This document shows positions 12,101 through 25,283 of a stretch of DNA of 64,000 nt, piece after piece. The notes beneath the pieces are model-generated. The model was not told the DNA's origin, did not search any database, and saw only the letters and a list, made by a program, of their open reading frames with translations. Where the stretch lies: positions 2,092,201-2,156,200 of the forward strand of contig NW_009799099.1 in NCBI RefSeq assembly GCF_000213175.1, given 5' to 3'. A program made the translations under genes and the position numbers. Every line of letters begins with the position of its first letter. The stretch's first letter is position 1. The stretch is from Neurospora tetrasperma FGSC 2508. Lineage: Eukaryota; Ascomycota; Sordariomycetes; Sordariales; Sordariaceae.

Positions 12101-15100
12101 AAAAACGGGCTTGTCTCTTGAAACAAGCGCCAAGAGCTGGGGAAACGGCCATCACGGTCGCATATGAACTTTGGCGATAGTAAAGATGGGTATCTGGCGC
12201 TGAAACGTCATGTTTGGTACTGTAACAGTTGAAGCCTCGGCACTTTCAAGACGACAAGTGCTTAATCAGACACTACACTTACAGTCTGACAGGTCCCGAT
12301 TTAGCGGATGCAGTAATCAGGAACGACATGGGGAGCGCTACCAGTACCACCACGGCGGCCTCTATGCTGACGCCAGACGGCGGCCAACCATCGGTAGGGC
12401 AGGCCCGGCATGGGTCCGGGAGCATTGGCCACCGCCCGGCGCCCCGGCGTGGGATCGGGCCAACTCAACGGGCCATCTCAACCGCATCATTGGGTACGGT
12501 ACGTCGCACCAACCAATCGTTTAACGACATCAAGACGTTGAAAACACCTTCCCCAGATCACCGCGAAATAGCGTTCACCCACACTTCCTCCAGGATCCTG
12601 AATTACACCCATGAACCTAAGGAATCCGCAATAGTATACATGATGGATCCGTCCTGACCAGTCTTCACTCCTTGCCCTACAACCTCCGGCGCTTACCTAC
12701 GGGGAGTCATGATCTTCGCTCCAGGTCGGTATGACTGCATCTAGGACGAACTCTGAAACATGTCGAGCCCTTCATCCGCAATAGCAAGGTTGACTTGGCT
12801 TCCCGTGAACCGGGTTCAACGCTGAGCCTTTTCCCATAGGCAGGATCCTGATCATAGCACCAGAGTTCTAGAAGGACCTCACAATATGGCGTAGACTTTT
12901 TTCTGTCATGACCTGCAGGCAGCCAAGGAGAAACCGTATCTCGCCCAATAACTGGCCAATGCTTGTCCCTTCTGATGCGGTGCATCATCAGTGGCCGATA
13001 GTGGTAAAACACACACCTAACCCTCCCAGACTAGTTACCGGTATGACACGGGCGAACGAAGCCACAGTAAAAAGGACCCGTATGAAATCATAGCGCTTGC
13101 CGTGGCCTCTCGATCCCGCGATTCGACGTAACATAGATGAGCGTGGACTCGCTTCCCACAAAGCGCGTGGCTGTCAAGATTTCGTATAAATTAGTGGTTG
13201 TAGCTTCTGTTAGTGCAGCTTGCCTAACATGTCCCAAGACGACCCCAGAACAGCTTGGCCCGCTAACATGGACTTCAACAGAGATTAACCAACCGCCTCT
13301 ACCACTTTTGGAATTCCAAATCACACACGGGCTAATTTCCTCTATCGTTTTGCCCAAATAAGATCATCGTAGGAAACATGTGTGTCAGAAAGATCTATGC
13401 AGGTCCCTTCCACATGATTTCATCGACTTCCCTATCGTCTCTCTTCCCGTCGATTTCCACGATTTCAACCGTAACGGAGCCGCCCGCCATTGGTCACCGT
13501 CTCACCGGGCGCATATACATAGGCTCCAACTGTTGTTGCCCGGATTCCACACCGAGTCGATCCCGGTGGCTTCCGAATGTGAAACTCGTGACCATAAGGC
13601 ACCCTTTACGAGGCATCTCTCCGTCGACTAAGAATCGAAACCGGTGACCCGGTACCGTGCCTGGCTCGTGACAATGGCATGAACTGCTGCAGACTGCATT
13701 CTGCACGGCCCAAGCCGCAGCAGCGATTCACCTTCCTGTTCCTGCATAACACCAGCCCTACGGCTATACATACAACTGCTCAGTCAACGAATATCAGGAA
13801 GGGCCACCATCTGACATTATGCGGATTGTCCTGCATTTGCGGGCATCAACAGAAGGACCTAGGTCAAGTCCGTGAACAGATTCCCGCCCCCTGTCTTTGG
13901 CCTTACATGGTGAAGGTATCACCACATAGGCCGTCCCAAGCCTGAGGCAACCCTCCCTCTTTTCAGCCTTGTGACGTGCATCAAGGATGTCGCAGACCAC
14001 GATGCATGTCTAGTGTGAGTTTCTCATCTTTGAGACAAATGACAGAGGAACAGATGCCCCTGGCTTCTGTCCCCAACAACCCTAGCGCCAAGAACCTGTG
14101 ATGTACAAGTGGGGATTTGCAAACAATGTCTCGCTAGACAACCAATCGCTTTGATTCCCGCCCAACCCATCCGATTTCTATCAACAGTCCAAAGACGTCA
14201 AAAGGTCCCGAGAGAGTTCGCAAGTGATCGGTGACTGACCGTGAGATTTTAAAACCACTGAGAGCAGAGATGGATAACCACATTCGTCCAAGCACCGCCT
14301 CAAACAGCTGATAAGATGCCACCAATCAGTTGTCAAGATATCTTGCGGATCACGGTCCCGACATCATTTTCTCCCAAGTCTTGAGGTCACAGCCCCTAAT
14401 TCCGGGTTCAAGACGAATAAACTGTTGAATCGATATCTAATACCCTGGAGGAGAATCCGGGTCAGTACGGAGATGCCGTTGATCGTCCATCGTTGGCACG
14501 AAGGTGAACGGTCGGTCGACCATTGGCCGTCATCGAAAGGGCTGGATCCTATTCCTTGTCCGCTATCTCTAGTGTACACTACTGAGCGACGAATGGTGGG
14601 GCACTACGGATGGCACCGACACGGACACAAGATTAAACTTCAAGACACCCCCAGTCCAGTTCCGGCCCCCATCCGGCTTCCTCCAGGCAGAAGCGGAAGC
14701 TCCATGTTATCCTCCGGGAGCCCGAACCGGAAGGATGGGCCCCACATGCGGCGGAGAGCCCCACTTTACCTGCGAACCTGGCTCCAACGGGATGGACGAC
14801 GGACCTCCAACATGAAGTCTATCTTCCTTTCTCTGTAAAAAACAACTGCTGAATTATCCAGCACCCTTCGATACTCTCTGTGCCGAGTAACACCCAAAAT
14901 CACCATTATCACCACTGCCGCCGGACAGTCACTCCAGCATACGCGCCGGTTGTTGATGACGGTGCCTGAAGCTGAACGCTCGCTGGTCATCTCCAGGTAA
15001 TTCATCCCCCCTCATACCCCTATGTACCTTTCTTCATTCCTGGCCAGGTGTTGGGATGGAAGTCCTCAAAGGCTGACGCCCTCGGGAAAAAGAACCAAAG

Positions 15101-17591
15101 ACAAGCATTGTAGCCCTGCGATCGACTCGAACCTTGACAGTTTATATCGAAGGCCCTACATGGTATGATCGATTGATGGCATTGTCATACCGCGCAAACC
15201 TCACCTCACACATCAACTTCCACATACTACGCATGATGGATTTCTACCTAAGAGATTCTTGGCTCTTACTCACTCCCCGAAATGTTGACTCGATCTCAGC
15301 GCTCGGCACCCGTCCTTTTCGGTCCCCAATTTCCAGGATCGTCTAGTGGTTGTGAGGCTGTTTTGAGGAACAAGTGCCTATTTGACTTACTCAGAGTGAA
15401 ATCACAGGCCGTCGTATGTCCCTAAGGCCTGGGTGCAAGTAAGCAGACAAAGTCTGCATAAACTACGACTTTCGTCTAGACCTAGGCATCATCAAACATT
15501 ATTGTTGCGTATCTGTGGTATACGCTTGAATAAGCAATCTGAAAACGTATTTGGGCACACATACGGCCTAGAGAGAGTGAAGGAGGAGAAGCGAAGAGTG
15601 AGGCACCATTCACTATATTAGAAAAGATTGTACTGAACGAGAGTTACTCACTGGCTGATCTAGTCCGGTAAAGGCTTGCAAAATGCCTGTTCGATGCTAT
15701 GAGAATATCGGAGAAATGAAACGTATGTATGCACTGGGAACACCGAACGGAGTCAGTCTTCTCTTATTTGACATAGGCGTGACTAAATACCCATCTCAGC
15801 CATCAACTCACAATCCTCTTATATCTACGTCTAACCAACTCCATGCATCCCCAAGGGGACCAGAATTACAGACTCTACTCAGACGAACGGCGTTTCCTCG
15901 AGGACTAACGGGCCGATCCGCTTTAACCAGTAATACTTACTCTATGTCTCCAGGCCTAATATAACCTACCATATCGGTCCTTTATCAAGTGCCCACTGCG
16001 TTAGCCGTCACAGTGCCGCAATCGTGCCCTTTCTCTTTACCTTCCCATCTCATCTCCTTACCTACCTAGAGGAAGGTAGTCTGTGGGCCTGTGGCGTCAA
16101 TCTCTGTCGTGTACGTATGTCAAGTAAAATATGTACCTCAAGTTCTTTGTGAGTCTGCATGCCGCCGCAGACCAGACCATCCAAAGGGAAAAGATACATA
16201 CAATCTACCTACGTATGGATGTGCAGACATGCATGCGTGTGTAGGTATGGTAGCCATACCACCGTCCACGCCACCACCACTATTGGGCAACACTGTCACG
16301 ATGTTCACCTGGTTGCTTGCCGTCATTTTCAGAATCATTATTACTTTCTACCGGATTGTCCGGCCGGCAAAGCAGTGGCTGAGACGAGACCACCTCGGCT
16401 GCTAAGCCACTTCACTTTAGCACAAATGCTTCAACGTTGTTGATTGGATTGGCACCCTGAACACCTATGTCTGTCTATATTCCTCTGAGGGAGGGTGGTT
16501 GAGTTTGACTCTTCCCTGCAGCATGGTCCAGGGCTTGTTTTTGAAGAGAGACAGTCAAAGGTTCGTTGTGATGAGATGGATCGAGGTGGCCATGACGACA
16601 GCGAGGACGACTATAGTATATGTGTCTATATCAACAATAGCGAAATGTTTTGACTGGGAATAACACACAGGCAGTGACACACCAAGGCGAATGTAACTTT
16701 CGATACACACATACTCTATTACCTGCATGCCCATGTTACATGCGTGTATGGAAAGGTGAAAGAAAAAGGTGGTCATGCTTGAATGGCGAGTGTTAAAGTG
16801 AACACCGAGCAAATGTGAATATTGCGAACCAATTTGAGGAAGGATGAGATATGGAATGATTGATGACTTGTGATTATCTCTTCTTCTGGACCTCGTCATC
16901 ACTGCACCAGTTTCTCATCTCTTTCTTTTCCCCGCGGAGCTAGAGCCGCTTCGATATATCCACCGTTCAGTCATCACATTCCCAACAAGCCCCCGTTATC
17001 ACCCAAAAATTTATAGACACCTCTATACCTTCTTTCTGAACCACACCTCCAATACAGGACCACAATTGTAACGCCGTGAAGAGAGGGTGAAGTAAGTTAT
17101 ACACACGTAAAACGAATGATATGATGGACACACGTCTTTACTTTTTATCCCCATGCAGACACCAACCGTACTATGATGATGATGACGTTGACGATGATGA
17201 CAATGATGACAAACGATGATGATGATGATGCACGATGCACAGGAGAAAGAAGCAAACGAGAAGAAAAACAATGACTGCACCTTTCGAAAAAGAGGTTGAC
17301 AACTCATTTGAAAAAAAAAAGAAAAAAATCGAAAAAGAAAGAAATCAGGTTCGACGCCATGCTCGCTTTCGTCCGTTCGTTCGTTTGTTCGTTCGTACCG
17401 TATCGTTCGACACTTAGCATCCCCTACCCGAAAACTATAAAAATTCCCACACCGTGACCGTCACCCCTCTCTTACCCGTATGAGACTTTTTGATAAGCAC
17501 CCAACACTTCTCGCTTCATCACAACATTCGCCATTTCCGGCGCCCATGTCCTTCCTATACCCAGTCGAACCCTTCTAGCCCATCGTTCCTC
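9131..17591. other. 8.4 kb gene desert
   Basis: 9131-9480 looks like the leader of the small Cys-rich gene. Beyond it no coding frame has support. Open frames of 60-142 codons occur on both strands (for example 12229-12657, 14425-14838, 11001-11378), but they have random composition and no splice partners. By eye the base composition is near even rather than strongly A+T-rich, so this is not an obviously RIP-saturated transposon graveyard. It holds several TAGG/CCTA runs (about 10085-10112, 10746-10760, 16059-16075) and a GAT microsatellite at 17173-17236. It ends at the 3' side of the DYRK kinase gene. Confidence 0.5.
17173..17236 (+). repeat. Imperfect (GAT)n microsatellite
   Basis: A GATGATGAT tract interrupted by GTT, GAC and AAT triplets, just downstream of the 3' end of the DYRK kinase gene. 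Confidence 0.85.
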
Positions 17592-20500
17592 CTAGGCCCT
17601 GCGGCTCATCATGGCTGCTGTGGCCCCTGCGGCTGCGAGATCTTGTTGCTGTTGCTGCCGGGCACTCGTGGTACGAATCGCCGCTCGCGGTAGACTGCTC
17701 CCATTGGAACCAACATTTCCGGAGTTGAAACCGCCAGCTGTTGAGCCAGTTGTACCTCCACTTGCTCTTTTCACGCCAGACGTTGCCCCACTAGCCGAAG
17801 CCGTCATGCCAGAGACCTTACGGGAGGAAGGCAACATACCACTAGCAAGAGTGGGTTTCAAAGGACCCTGAGGCATACCAGAACTGACGACTCCTGACCG
17901 CAGTGAGGTTCTGGTAGTGACAGCGGCGGCCGGCGGCTCCGGCAGCGGGCGAGGTCCTCCGTTCAGATTCTGTACACGCTTGCTTGGGGATGATTCCCGC
18001 GTCGATGCAAGGCGTGGCACTGGCATCGAAGATGAGGGCGGAGTCTTCTGTCCGGTGATGAACTCATGTCGTACGGCTTCTTCGGGCTTCATTCTTCTAT
18101 CCGGATCCCACCTGAGGCATCGAGCAATGAAATCCAAGAATGGTTGATCATCGCACTTGAGAACCTGCTGCAAAGTCTTGGAAGAGGGGCGGCGGCGGCG
18201 ACCCTTCGAGGAGACGGTAAGACGCGGCTTGCCAGAGCTATCGAAGAAGAGTTTCTTGCGTGTTGACTTTTCAATGAGGTGCTTCTCCGGAGGCCCGAAT
18301 ACTTCCATGATGCATGCCAGCTGTTCCTGCTCGTTCTCACCAGGGAAAATGGGAACTCCAGTGAAGAGTTCCGCCAGAATGCAGCCTAGCGACCACATAT
18401 CAATGGGAAGGCCATAGGTCATACCCAGGATAACCTCAGGGGACCGGTAGAAGCGTGACTGAATGTAAGTATAAACCTTCTCGTTTTCGAAACAGCTGGA
18501 ACCAAAATCAATGACCTTAATCTCCGAGTGTAGAGGGTGTCGCAGAAGGATGTTTTCTGGCTTCAAGTCGCAATGAATAACCTTGTGCTGCTTGAGCAGA
18601 AGCAGTGAGCTGAGCATTTGTTTAGTGAACCGCCGAATCAACTTGAGTGAGAAGCCCCGGAAAGCGTTGGACTTGATGAACTCGTAAAGATTCATATCAA
18701 GTAGCTCGGTGGAAATGCAGAGATGCCCACGGAAATAGAAGCTGTGGGTGAAATTGACCATGCTGTGCTTATTCTTGGGATCCTGGAAGTTTACTTGTTA
18801 GCGAACAAAGAAGTAAGGTTAGGATGAACCTTCAACATGAAACTTACCCATTCGCGAAGCTTCTGCAGGATATTGACTTCCACAAGAGCCTGCTGGTGGA
18901 ACCGCTTCTTGTTTCGGATAATTTTGACGGCCACAAGGACGCCAGTCTTATGATCGATGCATCGAACAACCTGCCCGAAGCTACCCTTTCCAAGAACATC
19001 AATGATTTCATATCTGTAGGCAAGATGATCGCCGATAATAATCGAGTAGTCTCCTCGCTCATCATCGTACCCAAAGTTGGGAAGGTCTGATTGAACGTTA
19101 CCAACCACCTTGGCCGCATTCTGAGTACCGCAAAAGTAGACGTCCTTATAATCCACAATTTCGCCGCGTTCGTAAATGTTTAGAACGGCAATCCTAAGGG
19201 CTTCCTGAGGACCAACGCGTTCCTTGGCAGTAGCACGCTTGCGCAAGGCATCCAGCGTCCGAGCCGCCATTTCCGTTTCCTTACGCCGCGACCCGAGTTT
19301 CTTCATCTCTTCCTCGGCCACCATATCATCCTTGTCGAGATCGGCCGTCCAGACGTCACGGGGTTGGCTCAGAGTCGCACCTGAACTCTTCGGCTTGAGA
19401 ATCTTTTGCGCCGAGCTATACGTATGAATCGATCGCTCTGCCACCGTGTCTAGACTAGATTCCTTCTTGCCTGCCGCCGCCTCGCCACGATGACGGTCCC
19501 CTGCAACAATGGCATTGAGGCTCGAGGCTGAGCTCTTCCGTCTCCTAGACTCCAAGTATGTCCCGGTTCCATTCGATTTTGATGAAGGCGTCGGGCTTGG
19601 GGCTTTCGTGGTTAAAGGCATGCTACCCAATGTCGCCGATATCGGGATCCTTGGGGGTGGCATAGAATCATGCCTGACACTGTTTGAATCCATCTTTTCA
19701 GGCCGATTGTTGCCGTTCTTGGATGCACTTCGTTTCCATGATAGACTCAATTTCCGTCTGATAGAGGTGCCAATTGACGATGGAGTTGGTGGCTCTTCCG
19801 GGTCAGTGGGAGGTGGTGGTGATTTCGCGGTTGATGACTTTGCGGCAGCAGGCTTCGGGGCTCGCGGTCCAGAGGGTTTCTGGGTTGGAACAGATGCATC
19901 GGGATCCCCTGTTTTTGGTCGATTGGAGTATGTCGACTCCTGATTCCCCCCCTTTACCGCAGAAGACAAAATATATGGCGACATTCCTGACTGTGGCATC
20001 ACATTCGACACCACTCCCCCCATTGACTCGTTTGAGCTGTAGGAGTCCATACTACCGCCCTTTCCTCGATTAATTGTGCTTGTACTCCTGAGATGCTGCA
20101 CTGTAGGCTTATCCTCATTTCGCGTTGTGGTGAAGTAGGCGCTTCTTGACGCGGTCATGGGCGTCGACGGCGTCTTTGCAATCTGCCTGCCAGGAGAAGG
20201 AGAAAGACTCCTGTCTGATGCATTCTGCTCCTGAAGCGCCGCAATTTTGGCAGCAGTTGTAGTGCTCAACGGTCCTAAAGCAAGAGGGGGCAGACGAAGA
20301 GGCTGCAGGTTTTTCTTTGAGTTTGCGGAAGAGGACTTCTTGTCCACAGTCGAAGTGTGTACGGACTTTCGTTGGCTCGGTTTGCGTTGCAGCTTAGCAG
20401 GCGGTGGGTCAGTCAGCTGTGCCCCAGATACGCTCCCTGTAGAAGTGCTATTGATGCTACTCGTATCAAATGCTCTATTGGACTTGCGCTTGTCCAAAAA

Positions 20501-21769
20501 CGACAGTTCCCCGGGCGAGTCGTACAGCTTTGGTATTGCTGGAACTGGGGGGACCTCTTCCTCTTCCTCGCCGTTCGCCGTATTCTGCGGAGGCACACCC
20601 TTGGGAGCAGGTAGCCTAGTGTTGCCGCTTTGCGGGACACGCGGTTGCATAGAGCCAGTCGATGATCGTACGGTATTATAGCTATTTGCTGACGCAGCCG
20701 AAAGACCCGAGCTGTAGGATTTTCTGATGCTCACGTCCGGGGTAGTCCGAGAGGAAGCTGGCGTTGGGATCTTGCGTGGCAACATGGATGGAGAACGAGA
20801 CGAAGGACGTGATGTAGCTAATGGCATCGGAGCTGTTGGCACTGGAGCTGGCGCTTGGGAGGGTTGGTTATGGGACATCCGCTTCATCAATTTCGTATCC
20901 GTCGGGCTGACCGTCCTGGCGCCTAAGCCTGTTGCATGTGAAGTATGAGGAACACCAGGCATAACAGATATCCTCTTGGTCGAGGATGGAACTGGCGCCT
21001 TGACCGCAGTCTTCGGGGAGCGTGGAAATGTCACAGGTGAGCTACCGGAACCCAAGCTAAGGGCGCTCAAGTCGTGGGCTAGTGTAGCACCATCGCTGCC
21101 CCGGGGCGGTGGTTGCACAGATCTCGCCTTGGAAGTTCGCGTTGACTCGGGCATGGGACGGGGCCCTCCGTCTACGGACACTGACGTGCGTACCGGCTCT
21201 GTTCCATTTCGCTCACCGAGTGAGGCGGCACTTGGCCTTCGTCTTCGTGCCTCCGCATCCGAGTTACCGAGCACGTCAGATCCAGCCGACCGCCTGGGAG
21301 CTTTCATCGTATTGTTCGTACTTGAAACTGGGGGGTAATGGTTCGGACGACGGGTGCGGATGGCGGCCGGAGCGGTAGGAGTCGTAACACCCGAAGTGTT
21401 GGATGCTGTTGTTCCTAAGCCTGTCTGTCTACTTGTGCCATTGGTTATACTAGGTCTTCTCAAAATTGACCCGCTTCTGGCGGTCCGCGTCGGGGCCGGC
21501 TGCTGGACCGCGACTCTCGCGCCGGTGGCATTGATGGAGATGTCGGAATGGCTCCCCATGCTTTCGGGTGAAGAATTTTGACCAGGTGGTGTTGAGTAGT
21601 GGGCCAGCTTTGAAACGGTTGAGGCCGACTCGAGGCTGCTCTGAAGATCGTCGAAGCTCACCGAGGGCAAGAATTCGAATGCTGTGTTTGTCGATGATCC
21701 GTCTTCGTTACCATTCCGGCTGCCAAAGGAGAACAATGAATGGTTGTTGGACGAGGAGGCGCTCAGCAT
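17592..21769 (-). CDS. pom1: DYRK-family protein kinase, Pom1 type
   Basis: A dual-specificity tyrosine-regulated kinase. Its relatives (fission yeast Pom1, animal DYRKs) are polarity and cell-cycle kinases at the cell cortex. Exons read on the minus strand are 21769-18848 and 18782-17592, with a 65-nt intron (GTAAGT...CAG, phase 0), giving at least 1370 aa. The first 850 or so residues are disordered Ser/Pro/Thr-rich sequence. The C-terminal catalytic domain shows the GKGSFG glycine loop, AVKII lysine, HCDLKPEN catalytic loop (the DYRK form), DFGSS, and the 'YTYIQSRFYRSPE' activation loop with the YxY motif. A Gly/Ser-rich tail of about 120 residues follows. The frame stays open for 21 codons upstream of the ATG used here ('NSSPFKINAFRRPSEDPP') to a good acceptor at 21834-21835 with a CTAAC branch. 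A 5' exon therefore probably exists and the true start lies further upstream. I could not fix its donor. Confidence 0.92.
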
Positions 21770-22598
21770 CGGAGGATCCTCGCTAGGTCGACGGAAAGCG
21801 TTAATTTTGAAGGGACTGGAGTTTTCCTTGCGCCTGTGCAGAAAAGATGAGCCAATGTTAGCTGGTCTGGATCAAAAACACGGAAGGAACTTGCGGCGGG
21901 AGCCACCACTGGGCGCGATGCAAAAGAGAGTAGCACTTGGGAAGATGAGGACAAGAACGGGAACAACCTGGTGGGTGACTGGGTTTCCCCTCTGGGGCCA
22001 GCGGGGACGTGCCGCTCCCTATTGTTCATGGAGGGAATGGAGCCGTGTGGCCGGTGGTTATGGAGTCACGCAGCGCGAGGCGGGCCTCAATGCGCGGAGA
22101 CGTCAGGACGACAGGGCCGCGGTATACGGCATACGGCAACCGCGACCACAACAGGGAACGGGACGGAGCCTCTTGCTCGTGCTAGGAAAGGGCTGAGTGC
22201 TGAGTGCTGACGGGGGGACAAGGCAAGGCAAGGCGAGACCGGCGACAGGATCGCGAGGCGGTCTGTCTGCTTCAGAGTTTTAGTACCTTTTCTTGGCCGG
22301 CGTGCGGCGTGCGGCGTGCAGCAGCAGCGTGCGTGTAGGCGTGAAGGGCGGTACGGGAGATTATGGCGCTTTGTCGTGGTGCGGTGGACGGTGGTGATAA
22401 TGGTGTTTGTTCCACTCTTTTGGGATTCAGATGGTTGGTGCGTTCGCTTCAGTTCTCTCCACTGCTGTTGAGGAATCCTGTCCTTTGCAGTTCGAGTCGT
22501 CGATTCGACGTCGAGCCTAGGTCCAAGTCGTCGACAGCCAATGCGGGTGTGGGTGGGAGGACGGCGCGAGAGGGCTCTACCATTGCCCAGATCAGCGA

Positions 22599-22645
22599 GA
22601 CTGTCTCTCTTTCTTTCTCTCTATCTCTCTCTCTGTCTCTCTTTC
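22599..22645 (+). repeat. CT/TCTC pyrimidine microsatellite
   Basis: A run of TCTCTTTCTTTCTCTCTATC and similar units. As purines on the minus strand, it lies in the probable promoter or leader of the DYRK kinase gene. Confidence 0.8.
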
Positions 22646-23325
22646 GTCAAAGGGCTCAGTCCGGCCAAGGAGCTGAGAAGGATATCGAGGCTACCTCATT
22701 CCGAGGACGCGGTGGAAGTCGTCGTCGCCGCCGTCGAGCGTGTTCGAGACACAGCAGCCGGCCGTCGTTCGCTTCAAGTTGTTTGATGGAGAGATGAACA
22801 GTACTAGCAATGGGGACCTCAGCAACAATGGGATGGAAGACAAAGTGGAAAATTGGCTTTGTTGCCTTGCTTGCCCTGGGGCGGGCCTGTGCTAATGACC
22901 TGGCAAGGATTTCTGCCCTCTGTGCTGTGTGGTGCTACCGGGCCGCTACACCATTCTCTACGGACTAGCCTGGTTTCGCCTTGCCGGGGGTGCGCTCTCA
23001 CTCACAGGTAGGCAGGACCTGACCCGACCTCATTGGAAGCGCACCACACACACGGCACGCAAGGCACTGGACATGGTCCTTCCCATGGATGGTGTCGACT
23101 GGATGCAGTTCAGCGCAAGTGTGTGATGTCCTTGAGGTTCTCCGCCTTGACGACTTGGGATGGGATAGCGGGCAGGATGGTCTCGACTGTCCGGAGGTAC
23201 TTAGCCCCGCCTGACAACATTCCGTTGAACAACATGGAACATCAAGAACCTGTGCCGTGACATCAAGCGGCTGCTGGCCGGCAGGTGGCAGCCACCATGA
23301 AGCAGCCACTATGCTAAACATTACC

Positions 23326-23348
23326 TAGGTAGGTAGGTAGGTAGGTAG
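23326..23348. repeat. (TAGG)n tetranucleotide run
   Basis: About five and a half tandem TAGG units. It is the longest member of a motif family scattered through this window's intergenic DNA. Confidence 0.9.
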
Positions 23349-25043
23349 AGAGCAGTTGGGACATTGGCAGGCATCGGCCACCGGGTCAACCAACTGCAAG
23401 AAGCCTCCACCTTATTTACAGCGCAACATTAGTACCTGACACTATGAAGGACTCAAGTCCCTGTGATGCCGCTGCTGCGTAACTCGCCATGCGTGAACTG
23501 CCTGGGTAGGTGCGTGTATGGGCCACGGTTTGTAGAAACGAACAAAATGCCCTAGAACATGTTTTGCCCTTGTCGCTACCCGCGCTTGGCGAATTGAGGT
23601 TGCTCCAGCTCAGCAACTGCTCAGGGGAATGTTTTTGTGGGGACAGAAAGTCGCAGGAAGGAAAAAAAAAAGAGAAAAAAAAGGAGAAAGCCGAAGCGGG
23701 AACTCCTCATTCAGAACAATCGATGGAAAGATGTACATATGCATCGATCTAACCCAACGCCTTCCCCTCTTTCTCCCCGCAAGGCCTTAATATCCACACT
23801 CAAACGGCATCCACAATCATTTCAACAGAGATAGGGGAAACGAAAGTGCCCCTGCATCTGGAGTAGAACGGTCACGAATCTCCCAACTTCTCGTTCTCAT
23901 TCAAAGACTTCGGGAATCCCAATGCACGACGCTCTCGGCAGACTGTCGTCTGAAAGATGACGGGGATGCCAAGGCCAACACGGGAACCAGTTCAGGTACA
24001 CTCAAATTTGAGGTGTTGTTCCAAGGGGGATCCTGGCGGCGGCGATATTAGTGAAGAGTCGTGGCCAGGACGAGCAACAACAATGTGTTTCCGGATAGCC
24101 AATAACATTTGCCTATCCTCTTTGTTTTGGAATTACAAGTGGTTCCTGGAGAGCAGCGTCGACGTTGAGGCTCCAGGGACCGCCATTAAGAAGAAGTAGT
24201 GTGGGTTTTGGTGCTCATTGCTCCCTTGCGTCAACCGTGTAGTATATTTGTCCTTGCTTGAAATCAAAAATAATAGATTTGTGGAAAAAAAAATACTTGT
24301 GCCTCAAGAGCCATAGACACATAACATGCAAGGTCCCCTCACCTTACTGTAGGTCCGAGTAATTTTCAATCTCATCCGGCAGATGAACGTCAATGCCGAA
24401 CTACGTGGTACATTGAATCTAGATTTGACAGAATGGGGTTTGGTAGCTTGAAACGGCAGGGTTGTCCCCGTTTCATTTCTGTTTTCCTCGAACCTCTTTT
24501 GATATCGCCGTTCACGGTCACAAATCGCCTTTCATTACTCGTGTCGATGCCATTGATGCGTGTAGAACGGGCAATATGTCGGCACGGTTTGAGTAGAAAA
24601 AATATGCGGATGTGACATGGACGTCCGTACACATCACATCACCCCTAGAAAACTCGTTAGCTCGGTACTTGAAGAGCGTTATTTCATTATTTTCAGGCTG
24701 GTGAGGTGGTATTTCTGACCTGATATTTCTGACCTGAATAGCACCCGCTGTGAATGGTGTCAACTTTTTGGAGCATGTTCTGGCGTGGTTTAGGCCAATA
24801 GGAGGGCCAAAAGTCTATATAGATATTCTCTCCCTTGTTCGAAGACGCTGCAAGTCTCGCGCTAACAAACTTTCAAGGGTTGATCTGTACACTACAGCAA
24901 ACCCCTTGATCTTGATGCCAACGAGGATCACAACGGAGGCCCCTTCCGGCTTGGCTGAAGCCCGCACGATCGAGATGTGATCGCAGCAAAAGTCTCAAGT
25001 TCAAAGGCTGTTGGATGTGGGGCAAGTACTTATCAATCCGTGA

Positions 25044-25283
25044 TCACGTTTTCTTCTTCTTTTCCATATCGAGCTCCAAAGGGGTGGGTTGCTCCCAGGA
25101 ACCGGGAGTGATGAAAGCTTGAACTAATTCTACGCAGGGTCCGTCCCCTACCTCACACCACACCCACTCCAATGCCTTATTGTCGTCAAATACCGTTGAG
25201 AAGTCTGTGCCATCGTCCTGGGTGATCACAGCTTGCGCCGCCGACAAATGATATCTCACCTTGAGTTTCTAGGGTTTGGCAGA
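25044..25283 (-). CDS. Possible terminal exon of an unrecognised protein
   Basis: A minus-strand frame ends at 25044 with protein-like composition: acidic and aromatic residues ('DNKALEWVWCEVGDGP', 'ELVQAFITPGSWEQP') and a tail of five Lys/Thr residues. It would begin at an acceptor (CCCTAG) about 9 nt before the GTGAGATATC. The preceding minus-strand frame (25477-25256) could be an upstream exon, but phase and donor are not convincing. I do not recognise the family. It may be a small real gene or the remains of one. Confidence 0.25.

Larger units (their letters stand above)
21834..25043. other. Upstream region of the DYRK kinase and intergenic DNA
   Basis: About 3.2 kb. The first part (to about 22.8 kb) probably holds the missing 5' exon, leader and promoter of the kinase. 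It includes a CT-rich tract at about 22599-22645. A TAGG tetranucleotide run lies at 23326-23348 and A-rich runs near 23660-23690. No other gene is supported on either strand. Confidence 0.5.

Noticed and set aside
12229-14838. Several 90-142 codon frames in the gene desert
   Set aside because: Random-looking composition, overlapping frames on both strands and no splice partners or motifs.
19509-20681. Long plus-strand frames inside the DYRK kinase gene
   Set aside because: Antisense shadows of the G/C-biased, Ser/Pro-rich kinase N-terminus.
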